Assembly: GCA_037200005.1 (NCBI GenBank)
Contig: JBBCGY010000001.1
Coordinates: 168,416-232,415, forward strand
Reading direction: 5' to 3'
Length of the DNA stretch: 64,000 bases
DNA from: Alphaproteobacteria bacterium
GTDB taxonomy: Bacteria; Pseudomonadota; Alphaproteobacteria; UBA9219; RFNS01
Positions 1 to 7,982 of this stretch are shown one piece after another (positions within the stretch are counted from its first letter, which is position 1; every line of letters starts with the position of its first letter). The translations under genes and the position numbers were made by a program. The notes beneath the pieces were generated by a model. It did not search any database and was not told the origin of the DNA. It saw only the letters and a program-made list of their open reading frames with translations.

Positions 1-114
1 AAAGATGGAGAGCGGCTCGTCATTTTACTGGGCGGCGGTTCAAAGAAACGCCAGAGCGCGGATATAGCGGCTGCGGCGGCTTGCTGGCAGGATTACAAAC
101 GGCGGAAAAGATAA
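1..114 (+). CDS. higB: HigB/RelE-type toxin, C-terminal fragment
   Basis: The window opens inside a reading frame that ends at a TAA (112-114). The 37 visible residues include a hydrophobic strand ([12 protein letters not shown]) and a basic tail ([10 protein letters not shown]). This is the typical end of the 'addiction module killer protein' family (RelE/HigB fold, Gp49-like), mRNA-degrading toxins whose last strand and basic C-terminus contribute to RNA binding. A matching antidote gene starts 12 bases downstream, which supports the call. In this family the toxin gene precedes the antitoxin gene, as here. The start and most of the protein lie outside the window, so intactness cannot be judged. 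Confidence 0.75.
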   Translation, partial: KDGERLVILLGGGSKKRQSADIAAAAACWQDYKRRKR

Positions 115-126
115 AGGACGGGCAGC

Positions 127-441
127 GTGGCGCTGACAAGAGAATTCAGGACGACTTTACACGAGCGCGCCCAGCGGGACGCGAAGTTCCGGCGCGAGAT
201 GCTCCGGGAAGGCGTCGAAACCATGCTGGCGGGCGATGTCGCGGCGGGCAAGGCGATTCTGCGCGATTACATCAACGCCTCGATAGGATTCCGCGACTTG
301 GCGGCGGCGACGCATATCCCGGCCAAAAGCCTGATGCGCATGTTCGGACCGAGCGGCAACCCGCGCGCCGATAATTTATTTCAGGTCATCGGCCATCTGC
401 AGCATGAAGAAGGAATGGCGCTGAAATTCAGCCATCGGTAG
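127..441 (+). CDS. higA: HigA-like antitoxin (addiction module antidote)
   Basis: 104 residues from a GTG start with an AAGGA-like ribosome site about 8 bases upstream. The N-terminal half is a charged helical region with RAQRD and MLREGVETML. The C-terminal half reads as a helix-turn-helix: IGFRDLAAATHIPAKSLMRM, then GPSGNPRADNLF and HLQHEEGM. This layout is characteristic of the 'probable addiction module antidote' family (TIGR02684 type), DNA-binding antitoxins that neutralise the partner HigB-like toxin and repress the operon. It follows the toxin fragment at 1-114 by 12 bases, so the two are one operon. Length is normal for the family. Confidence 0.85.
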   Translation: MALTREFRTTLHERAQRDAKFRREMLREGVETMLAGDVAAGKAILRDYINASIGFRDLAAATHIPAKSLMRMFGPSGNPRADNLFQVIGHLQHEEGMALKFSHR

Positions 442-445
442 CCCC

Positions 446-1207
446 TCAAATCTTCGGACTGACCGCCCAAGAAGGCCCATTTGCGCGGCTTGCGCCTGGC
501 GCGGGCGCAAGCGGCACGCCGATTTTCCGCGCCAGAACCGGATCGGGATTAAGGCCGCGTTCCGCGTTTTCCCATTTTACTTTTCCCTCGCGCACCATAT
601 CCGCCAGGAAATGATAGAAATCCTTATGGCCGCGAGTCTCCATCGTCTTTTTCACAAAACCATAACCGCCAAGCTCCTTGAAAGATTCATCGAAGGCGAG
701 AATCTGCAGCCCGCCCCGCATTAAATCTTCCGCGCTGCTTGCCTTAAAAGCCACGCGGGCCTCGCTGAAGGGAATGGGTCGCGCCGCGACCGCCTGGCGG
801 TCCGCGCGTTCAAGGGTTACGAAATCCCGATCCGCCATCGCGTAAATCGTTATGTCTCTCTGTCGCGCCATGAGCTTGCCGCGCTCGCAGGCCAGCACAA
901 GCTCGTTATCCGAATCTTCTATCGAGCCATTGCAAATGGTTTCTCCCAGGCTTCCCTGCAGACCGAAGGCCATGGCTTTGGTGATATAAGGAGAAGCGAA
1001 CACCAGCGGCGGATTGCCCTCCATCGGCAGACCGAGTTTCCGGCGTATTTCGGGCGGAATTTCCGTGCCGTAATTGTTGCTGGGGCGAATGCAATCTCCG
1101 GTCGCCGCGGTGGGAATGCAGTGATAAACGACGCCCGGTTCTTTTTCGCCTGATGGGATAAATTCGTTCAAAATGCCTCCAATATGAAGATAAGCGGATG
1201 ATAGCAT
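446..1207 (-). CDS. Unknown protein; possible ADP-ribosyltransferase-like fold
   Basis: 253 residues, no signal peptide or membrane segment. Not a family I can name. The order of features early in the protein, a VVYHCIPT strand, then LVFASPYITKAMAFGL, then charged strands, resembles the pattern of ART-like or RNA phosphotransferase-like folds, in which a strand-Tyr-His is followed by a 'vFas...A..fa' segment. This is inference only. The C-terminal third has a helical stretch (HKDFYHFLADMVREGK) and a Pro/Ala tail. The gene is convergent with the antitoxin gene, four bases from its stop. A GGAGG lies just before an in-frame TTG at 1171, so translation could begin 12 codons later than the ATG used here. 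Confidence 0.55.
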   Translation of the reverse strand: MLSSAYLHIGGILNEFIPSGEKEPGVVYHCIPTAATGDCIRPSNNYGTEIPPEIRRKLGLPMEGNPPLVFASPYITKAMAFGLQGSLGETICNGSIEDSDNELVLACERGKLMARQRDITIYAMADRDFVTLERADRQAVAARPIPFSEARVAFKASSAEDLMRGGLQILAFDESFKELGGYGFVKKTMETRGHKDFYHFLADMVREGKVKWENAERGLNPDPVLARKIGVPLAPAPGASRANGPSWAVSPKI

Positions 1208-1224
1208 ATTCTTTCTAAAAGAAT
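1208..1224. promoter_or_regulatory. Palindrome abutting the start of the 446-1207 gene
   Basis: ATTCTTT (1208-1214) and AAAGAAT (1218-1224) form perfect 7-base arms around CTA. The site lies immediately before the ATG at 1207, inside the expected leader or ribosome-binding area, so it could be an operator or an mRNA hairpin that limits translation. No conventional ribosome-binding site is visible at this ATG. Confidence 0.3.
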
Positions 1225-1321
1225 GCTTTCATGAGACGTCCATGGTAACAAACCGTCATGCGATTTGACGGCGCAAGGGCTTGCGCGGCGGAGATAATCG
1301 GTTATTCATGAAGGGGTTATT

Positions 1322-1354
1322 ATTCCGGGCGCTCCACCTGGAGCGCTCCGGAAT
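1322..1354 (+). other. Hairpin in the glmS leader
   Basis: Arms ATTCCGGGCGCTCC (1322-1335) and GGAGCGCTCCGGAAT (1340-1354) pair with one bulge around ACCTG-type loop bases. It sits 27 bases upstream of the glmS ATG. A second small palindrome (GCGCAAG/CTTGCGC, 1271-1286) lies further upstream. There is no U-run, so this is not a typical terminator. It may be a leader structure or an extragenic repeat. Confidence 0.35.
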
Positions 1355-1381
1355 GACAAGGTTTTGATAGGAAAAGAGATC

Positions 1382-3202
1382 ATGTGCGGCATCGTCGGCA
1401 TTCTGGCTCAGCGGCCCGTCGCGGAAGATTTGGTCGAGGGTCTGCGGCGGCTGGAATATCGCGGCTATGACAGCGCGGGTCTCGCCACGCTGGTCAACGG
1501 CCATATCGAGCGCCGTCGCGCCGAAGGCAAGCTCTCCAACCTCGCCAGAAAACTCGCCGAGGAGCCGCTGCCCGGCGATGTCGGCATCGGCCATACCCGC
1601 TGGGCGACGCATGGCCGCCCGACCGAAGACAACGCGCATCCGCACGCGACCGATCTGGTCGCCGTCGTGCATAACGGCATCATCGAGAATTACCGCGAGC
1701 TTCGCATCGAGCTCGAGGCCAAGCAGCACCGCTTCGTCTCGGAAACCGACACCGAAACCGTCGCGCATCTGCTGACCGATTATCTGCAGCAGGGCATGAC
1801 GCCTCAGGACGCGACGGCGGCGATGCTGAAGCGGATCGAGGGCGCGTTCGCGCTCGGCATCATTTTCAAGGGGCATCGGGATTTGCTGATCGGCGCGCGG
1901 CGCGGCTCGCCGCTGGCGGTCGGTTACGGCGACGGCGAAATGTATCTCGGCTCCGACGCCATGGCGCTCGCGCCGCTGACCAACCGCATTTGCTATCTGG
2001 AAGAAGGCGACTGGGCCGAATTGCGCCCCGGCAAGGCGATCATCCGCGATGAGAAAGACAAAATCGTCGAGCGCCCCATTCAGCAGAGCGCGCTGTCCGG
2101 CGCGCTGATCGGCAAGGGCCAGTACCGCCATTTCATGCTGAAGGAAATTTTCGAGCAGCCGACGGCGATCGGCGACACGATTTCGTCCCTGGTGACCGCC
2201 GACAACCAGCTGAGAATCCCCGCTTTGCCGTTCAAATGGGAGGACGTGCCGCGCCTGACGATGGTCGCCTGCGGCACCGCCTATTACGCCACGATGATCG
2301 GCAAATACTGGTTCGAGAAGCTGGCGGGACTGCCCGTCGAGACCGACATCGCGTCCGAATTCCGCTACCGCGGCGCGCTGTTGCCCAAGGGCGGCGTGAC
2401 CGTCGCGGTGTCGCAATCGGGCGAGACGGCCGATACGCTGGCGGGTATCGCCTATGCCAAATCGCAGGGCCAGAAAATTCTCGGCATCGTCAACGCGCCG
2501 CAAAGCACGATCATGCGGCAATCGGATATCGTCGTGCCGACGCTGGTGGGGCCGGAGATCGGCGTCGCCTCGACCAAGGCTTTCACGGCGCAGCTCGCGG
2601 TGCTGCTGTGCCTTGCCGTCGCGGCGGGCCTGGCGCGCAAGACGCTCGCGCCGCAGCGGGCGCAGGAAATATTGCAAGCATTGCGCGAGATGCCGGCGCG
2701 GATCAATCAAGTCTTGCAGCAGCATGACCGCGTCCAGCAGCTTGCCCAGGATATCGCCGAGGCCACGGACGTGATCTTCCTCGGGCGCGGATGGCTTTAT
2801 CCGGTCGCGCTCGAAGGCGCGCTGAAACTCAAGGAAGTTTCCTATATCCATGCCGAGGGCTTCGCCGCCGGCGAATTAAAGCATGGCCCGATCGCGCTCA
2901 TCGACGAGCATGTGCCGGTCGTCGTTCTCGCCCCGCATGACGCTTTGTTCGACAAAACCGTCTCCAACCTCCAGGAAGTGGTGGCCCGGGGCGGCAAGGC
3001 GGTCGTGCTGGCCGAGGCCGAAACCATGGACAGGCTGGGCTGCAAGCCGTTCCGCTCGCTCGCCATGCCGAAGGCCGACGAGGCCCTGCTGCCGATCCTT
3101 TATACGGTGCCGCTGCAGCTTCTGGCCTACTATACGGCGGTCGCCAAGGGCACCGACGTCGACCAGCCGAGAAACCTAGCCAAAAGCGTCACGGTAGAGT
3201 AA
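1382..3202 (+). CDS. glmS: Glutamine-fructose-6-phosphate aminotransferase (isomerizing)
   Basis: Makes glucosamine-6-phosphate from fructose-6-phosphate and glutamine, the first step to UDP-GlcNAc for peptidoglycan and LPS; cytoplasmic. 606 residues, normal for GlmS. The start is taken at ATG 1382, although the frame is open to a TTG at 1364, because family members begin Met-Cys-Gly-Ile and the Cys becomes the N-terminal nucleophile of the Ntn-type glutaminase after Met removal. The glutaminase domain shows CGIVGI, GHTRWATHG and HNGIIENY. Two SIS sugar-isomerase domains follow, with ACGTAYYA, SQSGETADT and, in the second, FLGRGWLYPVALEGALKLKE. It ends with the canonical KSVTVE. A purine-rich AGGAAAAGAG precedes the ATG. 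The DAHP synthase gene follows after 37 bases. Confidence 0.97.
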   Translation: MCGIVGILAQRPVAEDLVEGLRRLEYRGYDSAGLATLVNGHIERRRAEGKLSNLARKLAEEPLPGDVGIGHTRWATHGRPTEDNAHPHATDLVAVVHNGIIENYRELRIELEAKQHRFVSETDTETVAHLLTDYLQQGMTPQDATAAMLKRIEGAFALGIIFKGHRDLLIGARRGSPLAVGYGDGEMYLGSDAMALAPLTNRICYLEEGDWAELRPGKAIIRDEKDKIVERPIQQSALSGALIGKGQYRHFMLKEIFEQPTAIGDTISSLVTADNQLRIPALPFKWEDVPRLTMVACGTAYYATMIGKYWFEKLAGLPVETDIASEFRYRGALLPKGGVTVAVSQSGETADTLAGIAYAKSQGQKILGIVNAPQSTIMRQSDIVVPTLVGPEIGVASTKAFTAQLAVLLCLAVAAGLARKTLAPQRAQEILQALREMPARINQVLQQHDRVQQLAQDIAEATDVIFLGRGWLYPVALEGALKLKEVSYIHAEGFAAGELKHGPIALIDEHVPVVVLAPHDALFDKTVSNLQEVVARGGKAVVLAEAETMDRLGCKPFRSLAMPKADEALLPILYTVPLQLLAYYTAVAKGTDVDQPRNLAKSVTVE

Positions 3203-3239
3203 ATCTGTTATCAGCGACCCCTGATAACCGGCTATCGAC

Positions 3240-4625
3240 ATGAATTACATGACGCCTCAAAACTGGACCCCGGATTCCTGGCGGCAGAAGCCTGCCGCCC
3301 AGATGCCCGCTTATGCCGACGACGGCGCGCTGAAAGCCGCCGAAGCGCGTCTCGCGCGCCTGCCGCCGCTGGTCTTCGCGGGCGAAGCGCGGCGGCTGAA
3401 GGCGGATTTGGCGCGCGCGGCGGCGGGCGAAGCCTTCGTCTTCATGGGCGGCGATTGCGCCGAGAGTTTCAAGGAATTCCAGGCCGTCAATATCCGCGAC
3501 CTGTTCCGGGTTATTCTGCAGATCGCCATCGTGCTGACCTTCGGCGGCGCGACGCCGGTGATCAAAGTGGGCCGCGTCGCCGGGCAATTCGCCAAACCGC
3601 GCTCGGACGATTTCGAGACCCGCGACGGCATTAAACTGCCCAGCTATCGCGGCGATATCATCAACGGCATGGACTTCACCGCGGAATCGCGCGCGCCCGA
3701 CCCGCAGCGGATGGTCGATGTTTATCATCAGTCCGCCGCCACGCTCAATCTGCTGCGCGCTTTTGCGCAGGGAGGCTATGCAGACTTGCATGAAGTGCAT
3801 CGCTGGAATCTGAATTTCGTCGCCAAAAGCGCCGAGGGCGAGCGTTATGAAGACATGGCGAAGCGCCTCGACGAAACGCTGGCCTTCATGGCGGCCTGCG
3901 GTATGACCGGCGCGACGGTGCCGCAAATCCGCGAGACCGATTTCTATACCGCCCATGAAGCGCTGCTGCTGCCCTACGAGCAGGCGCTGACCCGCACCGA
4001 CAGCACGACCGGCGACTGGTACGACGTGTCGGCCCATCTGCTGTGGATCGGGGACCGGACGCGACAATTGGATGGCGCTCATATCGAATTCGCGCGCGGC
4101 ATCAAAAATCCCATCGGGCTGAAATGCGGCCCCAGCCTGCCGCCCGCCGATCTGCTGCGGCTGTGCGCGACGCTGAATCCGGATAACGAGGCGGGCAGGC
4201 TGACGCTTATCGTCCGCATGGGCGCGGATAAAATCGCCGCCGGACTGCCGCCTTTGCTGCGCGCCGTGAAAGAGGCGGGATTGAACGTCGTCTGGTGCTG
4301 CGATCCCATGCATGGCAACACGAAGACCGCCTCGACCGGCTACAAAACCCGCATTTTCGACCATATTCTGTCCGAAGTCCGGGATTTTTTCGCCATCTGC
4401 GAGGCCGAAAGCGTTTATGCCGGAGGCATCCATCTCGAAATGACCGGCCAGGACGTGACCGAATGCCTCGGCGGCGCGCAGGCCATCGCCGAGTCGGATC
4501 TGGCGAGCCGCTATCAGACTCATTGCGATCCCCGCCTCAATGCCAGCCAGGCGCTCGAGCTTGCTTTCCTCGTGGCCGATGCCCTCAAGCTCAAGCGGCA
4601 AACCCAAAAAATTCAGCCAGCGTAA
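3240..4625 (+). CDS. Class II 3-deoxy-7-phosphoheptulonate (DAHP) synthase
   Basis: Condenses phosphoenolpyruvate and erythrose-4-phosphate, the entry step of the shikimate pathway. 461 residues, the plant/actinobacterial-type (class II) enzyme that alphaproteobacteria commonly use instead of AroG/F/H of enterobacteria. Diagnostic stretches are [10 protein letters not shown] at the start, [13 protein letters not shown], the metal-site GGDCAES with its Cys, [14 protein letters not shown], and in the C-terminal half [10 protein letters not shown] and [19 protein letters not shown] second in-frame ATG three codons on (3249) is an equally good start; neither has a strong ribosome site. It lies 37 bases after glmS on the same strand and is followed 24 bases later by a small secreted protein gene. 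Confidence 0.95.
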   Translation: MNYMTPQNWTPDSWRQKPAAQMPAYADDGALKAAEARLARLPPLVFAGEARRLKADLARAAAGEAFVFMGGDCAESFKEFQAVNIRDLFRVILQIAIVLTFGGATPVIKVGRVAGQFAKPRSDDFETRDGIKLPSYRGDIINGMDFTAESRAPDPQRMVDVYHQSAATLNLLRAFAQGGYADLHEVHRWNLNFVAKSAEGERYEDMAKRLDETLAFMAACGMTGATVPQIRETDFYTAHEALLLPYEQALTRTDSTTGDWYDVSAHLLWIGDRTRQLDGAHIEFARGIKNPIGLKCGPSLPPADLLRLCATLNPDNEAGRLTLIVRMGADKIAAGLPPLLRAVKEAGLNVVWCCDPMHGNTKTASTGYKTRIFDHILSEVRDFFAICEAESVYAGGIHLEMTGQDVTECLGGAQAIAESDLASRYQTHCDPRLNASQALELAFLVADALKLKRQTQKIQPA

Positions 4626-4649
4626 CAACGTCAACGGAGGAGAACGGCT

Positions 4650-5015
4650 ATGCGAAGCGATCTGTTATTTGGAGCGGCGGCGGTTATTCTGACGATATCT
4701 TTTCCGGCGGCGGCGGGCGGCCTGACCTACAAGGATCGCAGCGGCATATGGCTTCCGACGGCATGCGCCCGTCCCCAGTCTCCGGCGAATCTGGCCCCCA
4801 GTTCGAAAATGTCGGCCAACGACCTCAATGGCCAGGTCAGGCTCTACAACGACTATACCGCGCAAGCTCAGGCTTATATGGATTGCGTGAGCCAGGAAGC
4901 CGCGCGCGACGCGACGGCGGCCCAGCAGGTCATCGCCCGCGATGCGCAAAAATCCATGGAGGCGATGGAGCAGGAGCTCAGTCATATCCAGGCGAAACTA
5001 AAAAAGCACAAGTGA
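4650..5015 (+). CDS. Small secreted protein of unknown function
   Basis: 121 residues. Residues 1-22 form a signal peptide (MRSDLLFGAAAVILT core, cleavage near AAAGG). The mature part has two cysteines (one in PTACARP, one in MDCVSQ) and ends in an amphipathic, probably coiled-coil helix with SMEAMEQELSHIQAKLKKHK. A clear ribosome site (GGAGGAG) stands before the ATG. It follows the DAHP synthase gene by 24 bases on the same strand and could be co-transcribed. I recognise no family; a periplasmic location is the only functional statement supported. Confidence 0.6.
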   Translation: MRSDLLFGAAAVILTISFPAAAGGLTYKDRSGIWLPTACARPQSPANLAPSSKMSANDLNGQVRLYNDYTAQAQAYMDCVSQEAARDATAAQQVIARDAQKSMEAMEQELSHIQAKLKKHK

Positions 5016-5114
5016 AGCGCGTTTTCTGCGGCAGCGCGCCCCAAATTCATTGATTTTTAAGTCTAAACCCTGTCAACTGCCTGACGACTGCCATAGCCGA
5101 CGGGGAGTAATGTT

Positions 5115-7967
5115 ATGGTCCTGCACGCCAAGCGCCGCCTTTCATCATATTTATGGTTCCTGTGCGGCGTCATGGCGCTCAGCATGCTGACGGCAAGCCC
5201 CGCCGAGGCCGCCGCGAGCCTTTACGAGGCGCCGCTGCGCGCGTTCCTCCTCCAGGATCCAAGCCATTTCAACGAGCATATGTGGGCCTTGATCGCGGAG
5301 AATCCCGAAGCCAAGAACGAGATTTTCGCCGAAGCGGTCACGCTCAGCCTGGAAAAACAGATCGCGGTGAATCCAGGCGCCAAGGCCGAGTTGCTGGCGA
5401 AATTCAAGCAATTGTACCCCCAGCTCGCGGACCGGCTCGACGCCGCTTTTCTGGACGGCTCGCAAATCCAGGCGGCCATCAGCCCGCCGCCCGCGGGACC
5501 GCTGAAGACCATTCAATCCTACAGCCCGCCCACGGCCTATGAAATGTCTCAAACTACCTGGTGGGAGCGCAACTGGCCCTGGGTGGCGCTTGGAACCGTG
5601 GTCGTGGGCGGCGCCACCGCGGGCATTATCATAGCGACATCGTCAAAAAGCGAGGACGCGCCGCCGCCCGGCTTTCCCAATCCGCCCACCGTCGGGGAAG
5701 CGGCGGAATACAGCGCTCAACACGGTCTCGAGCAAATTGGCGCCGGGGCCGCCAACGCCCGCGGTTTCGCCGGACAGGGCATTACCGTCGCCGTTCTGGA
5801 CAGCGGCCTGAACACGCTGCATCCCGATATGGTCAACAATATCGCGCCGGGGGGCTATGATTTTATCAGCGGCAGCGAGAATGTGACCGACCACTCCGAC
5901 GTCACTCACGGCACGCATGTCGCCGGGATCATCGCCGCCGGCAAGAATGATTTCGGCACGCGCGGCGTCGCCTATAACGCCAAGATCCTGCCTTTCGCCG
6001 TCATCGGCGACGGCGCGCCCGACACGGCGATCGGCGATGCCATGCGCGCCGCCACCGCCGCGGGCGCACGGGTGATGAACGGCAGCTATGGCCCCGGCAC
6101 TGAGGCGATCGCTTATTATGAGAACGCACGCGCGCAGCTTTTCACCGACTTCGATCTGGCTGATGCCAACGCCTATCTGGCGGCAGCGCAAAGCGGTATG
6201 GTCATGGTCTTCGCCGCCGGAAACAGCGGAATGGACGACGTGCCGCTGATGGCTTCGCATCCTCTTAGCGGCGGCTTCCTGCCTTTCGTCAGGCCCGCGA
6301 ACGCCAATATTCCGCTGGGAGATCCTGGCGCTTACCGCAAATACAATAACGACAATTCTATCTCGACTCTGAACGCCGATTATTCCGGCCTCGAAGGCCA
6401 GGTCATCGCCGTCGTCGCGGTGGACAGCACCAACACCATCGCTCCATTCAGCAATCATTGCGGCGTGGCGAAAGCCTGGTGCTTTGCCGCGCCGGGCGTG
6501 CATATCACTTCCACCGGCCCCGAGAACACCTATGTCGCGCTGAGCGGTACATCCATGGCTTCGCCGCATGTCGCGGGCGCGGTCGCCCTGCTGCTCTCGC
6601 AGCATCCGGAACTGACCGGCCCGCAGCTTCTCAACTTGCTGGCGACGACCGCGACGCATCTTGGCATCTCCACGACGGGAACGCCGGACGATATCTATGG
6701 CTGGGGCCTTATCAATCTCGATCTCGCCACGCAGGCGGTCGCGCCTTTCTCGGTGGCGCTGCACGGAATGGCCAGCGGCCCATCGGTTCTATTGACGAAC
6801 TCGACCGTGCGCGTCGGCAACGCTTTCGGCCCGTCGGTCGCGCGGGCGCTGGGCTCCACCCAGATCGGCGTCATGGACGCGTTCCAGCGCAATTACACGA
6901 TAGGGCTCGATCAGCATGTCACGGCGGCTTCCTCGGCCTTCGACGGCACCGTGGCGCTGCAGCGGTTCGGCCAGCAGGAATTCCGCCCCGAAATCGCCCT
7001 CGACGACCGCAACAGCCTGAACTTCACGCTGCGGGCGCAGGACGGGCTTAAGCGCGCGGCGGCCGACGGCGGCGGCCAGGACACGACGTTCGACAGTTTC
7101 AGCTTCACCCACAAGATCGACGATGCGGCCTTCAATGTCAGCCATCGCGATCCGCGCGCCGCCTCGCTGCATTACCGCGTCGAAGACCGCGAATTGCTCA
7201 GCGCGCAAGTCACGGCGGGCGGCGTCGGCAATCCCTATCTCGATTTCGTCGAAACCGGCTATGCCCAGAACGTGACCATCGACGCGCCCTGGGGAGACGG
7301 CAAGCACGGCAAGCTGCACGCCTTGACCGCGATGGGCGGGCCTGAAAACGACGACGGCCAGCGCAACATGCTGGCGGCGGGCGAGTTCAATTATGGCGAC
7401 CCGGCAGCCAATATCGGATTCACCGGCGGCGCGCTGATCGAAGACAATCGCGCGCTGGGGCTGCGCGGCGACGGCGCCTTCGCCCTCGGTCAGGGAAGCT
7501 CGACATGGTTCGCGGGCGCGAGCGCGTTCTGGCAGATCGCCAGCGATACGCAATTCCAGGCTTCATGGTATGGCGGCGTCACGCAGGCCAGCATGGCGCG
7601 CGACTCCCTGATCCAGGATGCCGAGGCGATCGTCTCGACCGCATGGCGTCTCGGCGTCACGCGAAACGGACTCTGGCAAGACGGCGACAGCCTGCGCTTC
7701 AATCTGGCGCAGCCGCTGCGCGCTGAAACCGGTTCGCTGAGCCTGAACCTGCCGCAATACCGCCTGCGCGACGGCACGGTCATCCGCGACAATGCCAGCC
7801 TCGGCCTCGCCCCCACCGGACGCGAGATCGATTTCGAGACCGGCTATCGCATGCCGTTCGGCGAGGCGACCAGCCTCGATTTCGCCGCCCTCTACCGCAA
7901 GGATTCGGGCCATGTCGCGGGCGAGAACGAAGCCATCGGCCTCGCGCGGCTCCATCACGATTTTTGA
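5115..7967 (+). CDS. Subtilisin-like (S8) serine protease autotransporter
   Basis: 950 residues. Residues 1-33 look like a signal peptide ending AEAAA. Residues about 35-145 are a helical region without a recognised domain. Residues about 150-175 are a hydrophobic stretch (WVALGTVVVGGATAGIIIA) just before the protease, which is unusual for an autotransporter. The S8 catalytic domain spans about 215-545 with Asp229 (VLDSG), His265 (HGTHVAG) and Ser480 (GTSMASPHVAG). The remaining 400 residues are rich in alternating polar/hydrophobic strands and end in ARLHHDF, the aromatic C-terminus expected of an outer-membrane autotransporter beta-barrel. Expected role is a surface-exposed or released protease. 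Its stop is 15 bases from that of pepA, which is convergent. A GGGGAG precedes the ATG. Confidence 0.88.
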   Translation: MVLHAKRRLSSYLWFLCGVMALSMLTASPAEAAASLYEAPLRAFLLQDPSHFNEHMWALIAENPEAKNEIFAEAVTLSLEKQIAVNPGAKAELLAKFKQLYPQLADRLDAAFLDGSQIQAAISPPPAGPLKTIQSYSPPTAYEMSQTTWWERNWPWVALGTVVVGGATAGIIIATSSKSEDAPPPGFPNPPTVGEAAEYSAQHGLEQIGAGAANARGFAGQGITVAVLDSGLNTLHPDMVNNIAPGGYDFISGSENVTDHSDVTHGTHVAGIIAAGKNDFGTRGVAYNAKILPFAVIGDGAPDTAIGDAMRAATAAGARVMNGSYGPGTEAIAYYENARAQLFTDFDLADANAYLAAAQSGMVMVFAAGNSGMDDVPLMASHPLSGGFLPFVRPANANIPLGDPGAYRKYNNDNSISTLNADYSGLEGQVIAVVAVDSTNTIAPFSNHCGVAKAWCFAAPGVHITSTGPENTYVALSGTSMASPHVAGAVALLLSQHPELTGPQLLNLLATTATHLGISTTGTPDDIYGWGLINLDLATQAVAPFSVALHGMASGPSVLLTNSTVRVGNAFGPSVARALGSTQIGVMDAFQRNYTIGLDQHVTAASSAFDGTVALQRFGQQEFRPEIALDDRNSLNFTLRAQDGLKRAAADGGGQDTTFDSFSFTHKIDDAAFNVSHRDPRAASLHYRVEDRELLSAQVTAGGVGNPYLDFVETGYAQNVTIDAPWGDGKHGKLHALTAMGGPENDDGQRNMLAAGEFNYGDPAANIGFTGGALIEDNRALGLRGDGAFALGQGSSTWFAGASAFWQIASDTQFQASWYGGVTQASMARDSLIQDAEAIVSTAWRLGVTRNGLWQDGDSLRFNLAQPLRAETGSLSLNLPQYRLRDGTVIRDNASLGLAPTGREIDFETGYRMPFGEATSLDFAALYRKDSGHVAGENEAIGLARLHHDF

Positions 7968-7982
7968 GAATCAACTTTTGGA

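Noticed and set aside
1255-1381. glmS ribozyme
   Set aside because: No conserved ribozyme core; ribozyme is mostly in Firmicutes.
1256-2851. Long minus-strand frame opposite glmS
   Set aside because: Arg/Asp-rich antisense shadow of glmS, typical of high-GC antisense frames; no ribosome site.
3189-4634. Long minus-strand frame opposite the DAHP synthase gene
   Set aside because: Antisense shadow of a strongly conserved gene; composition rich in Arg, Gln and His.
5643-6764. Long minus-strand frame inside the autotransporter
   Set aside because: Antisense shadow; no start signal.
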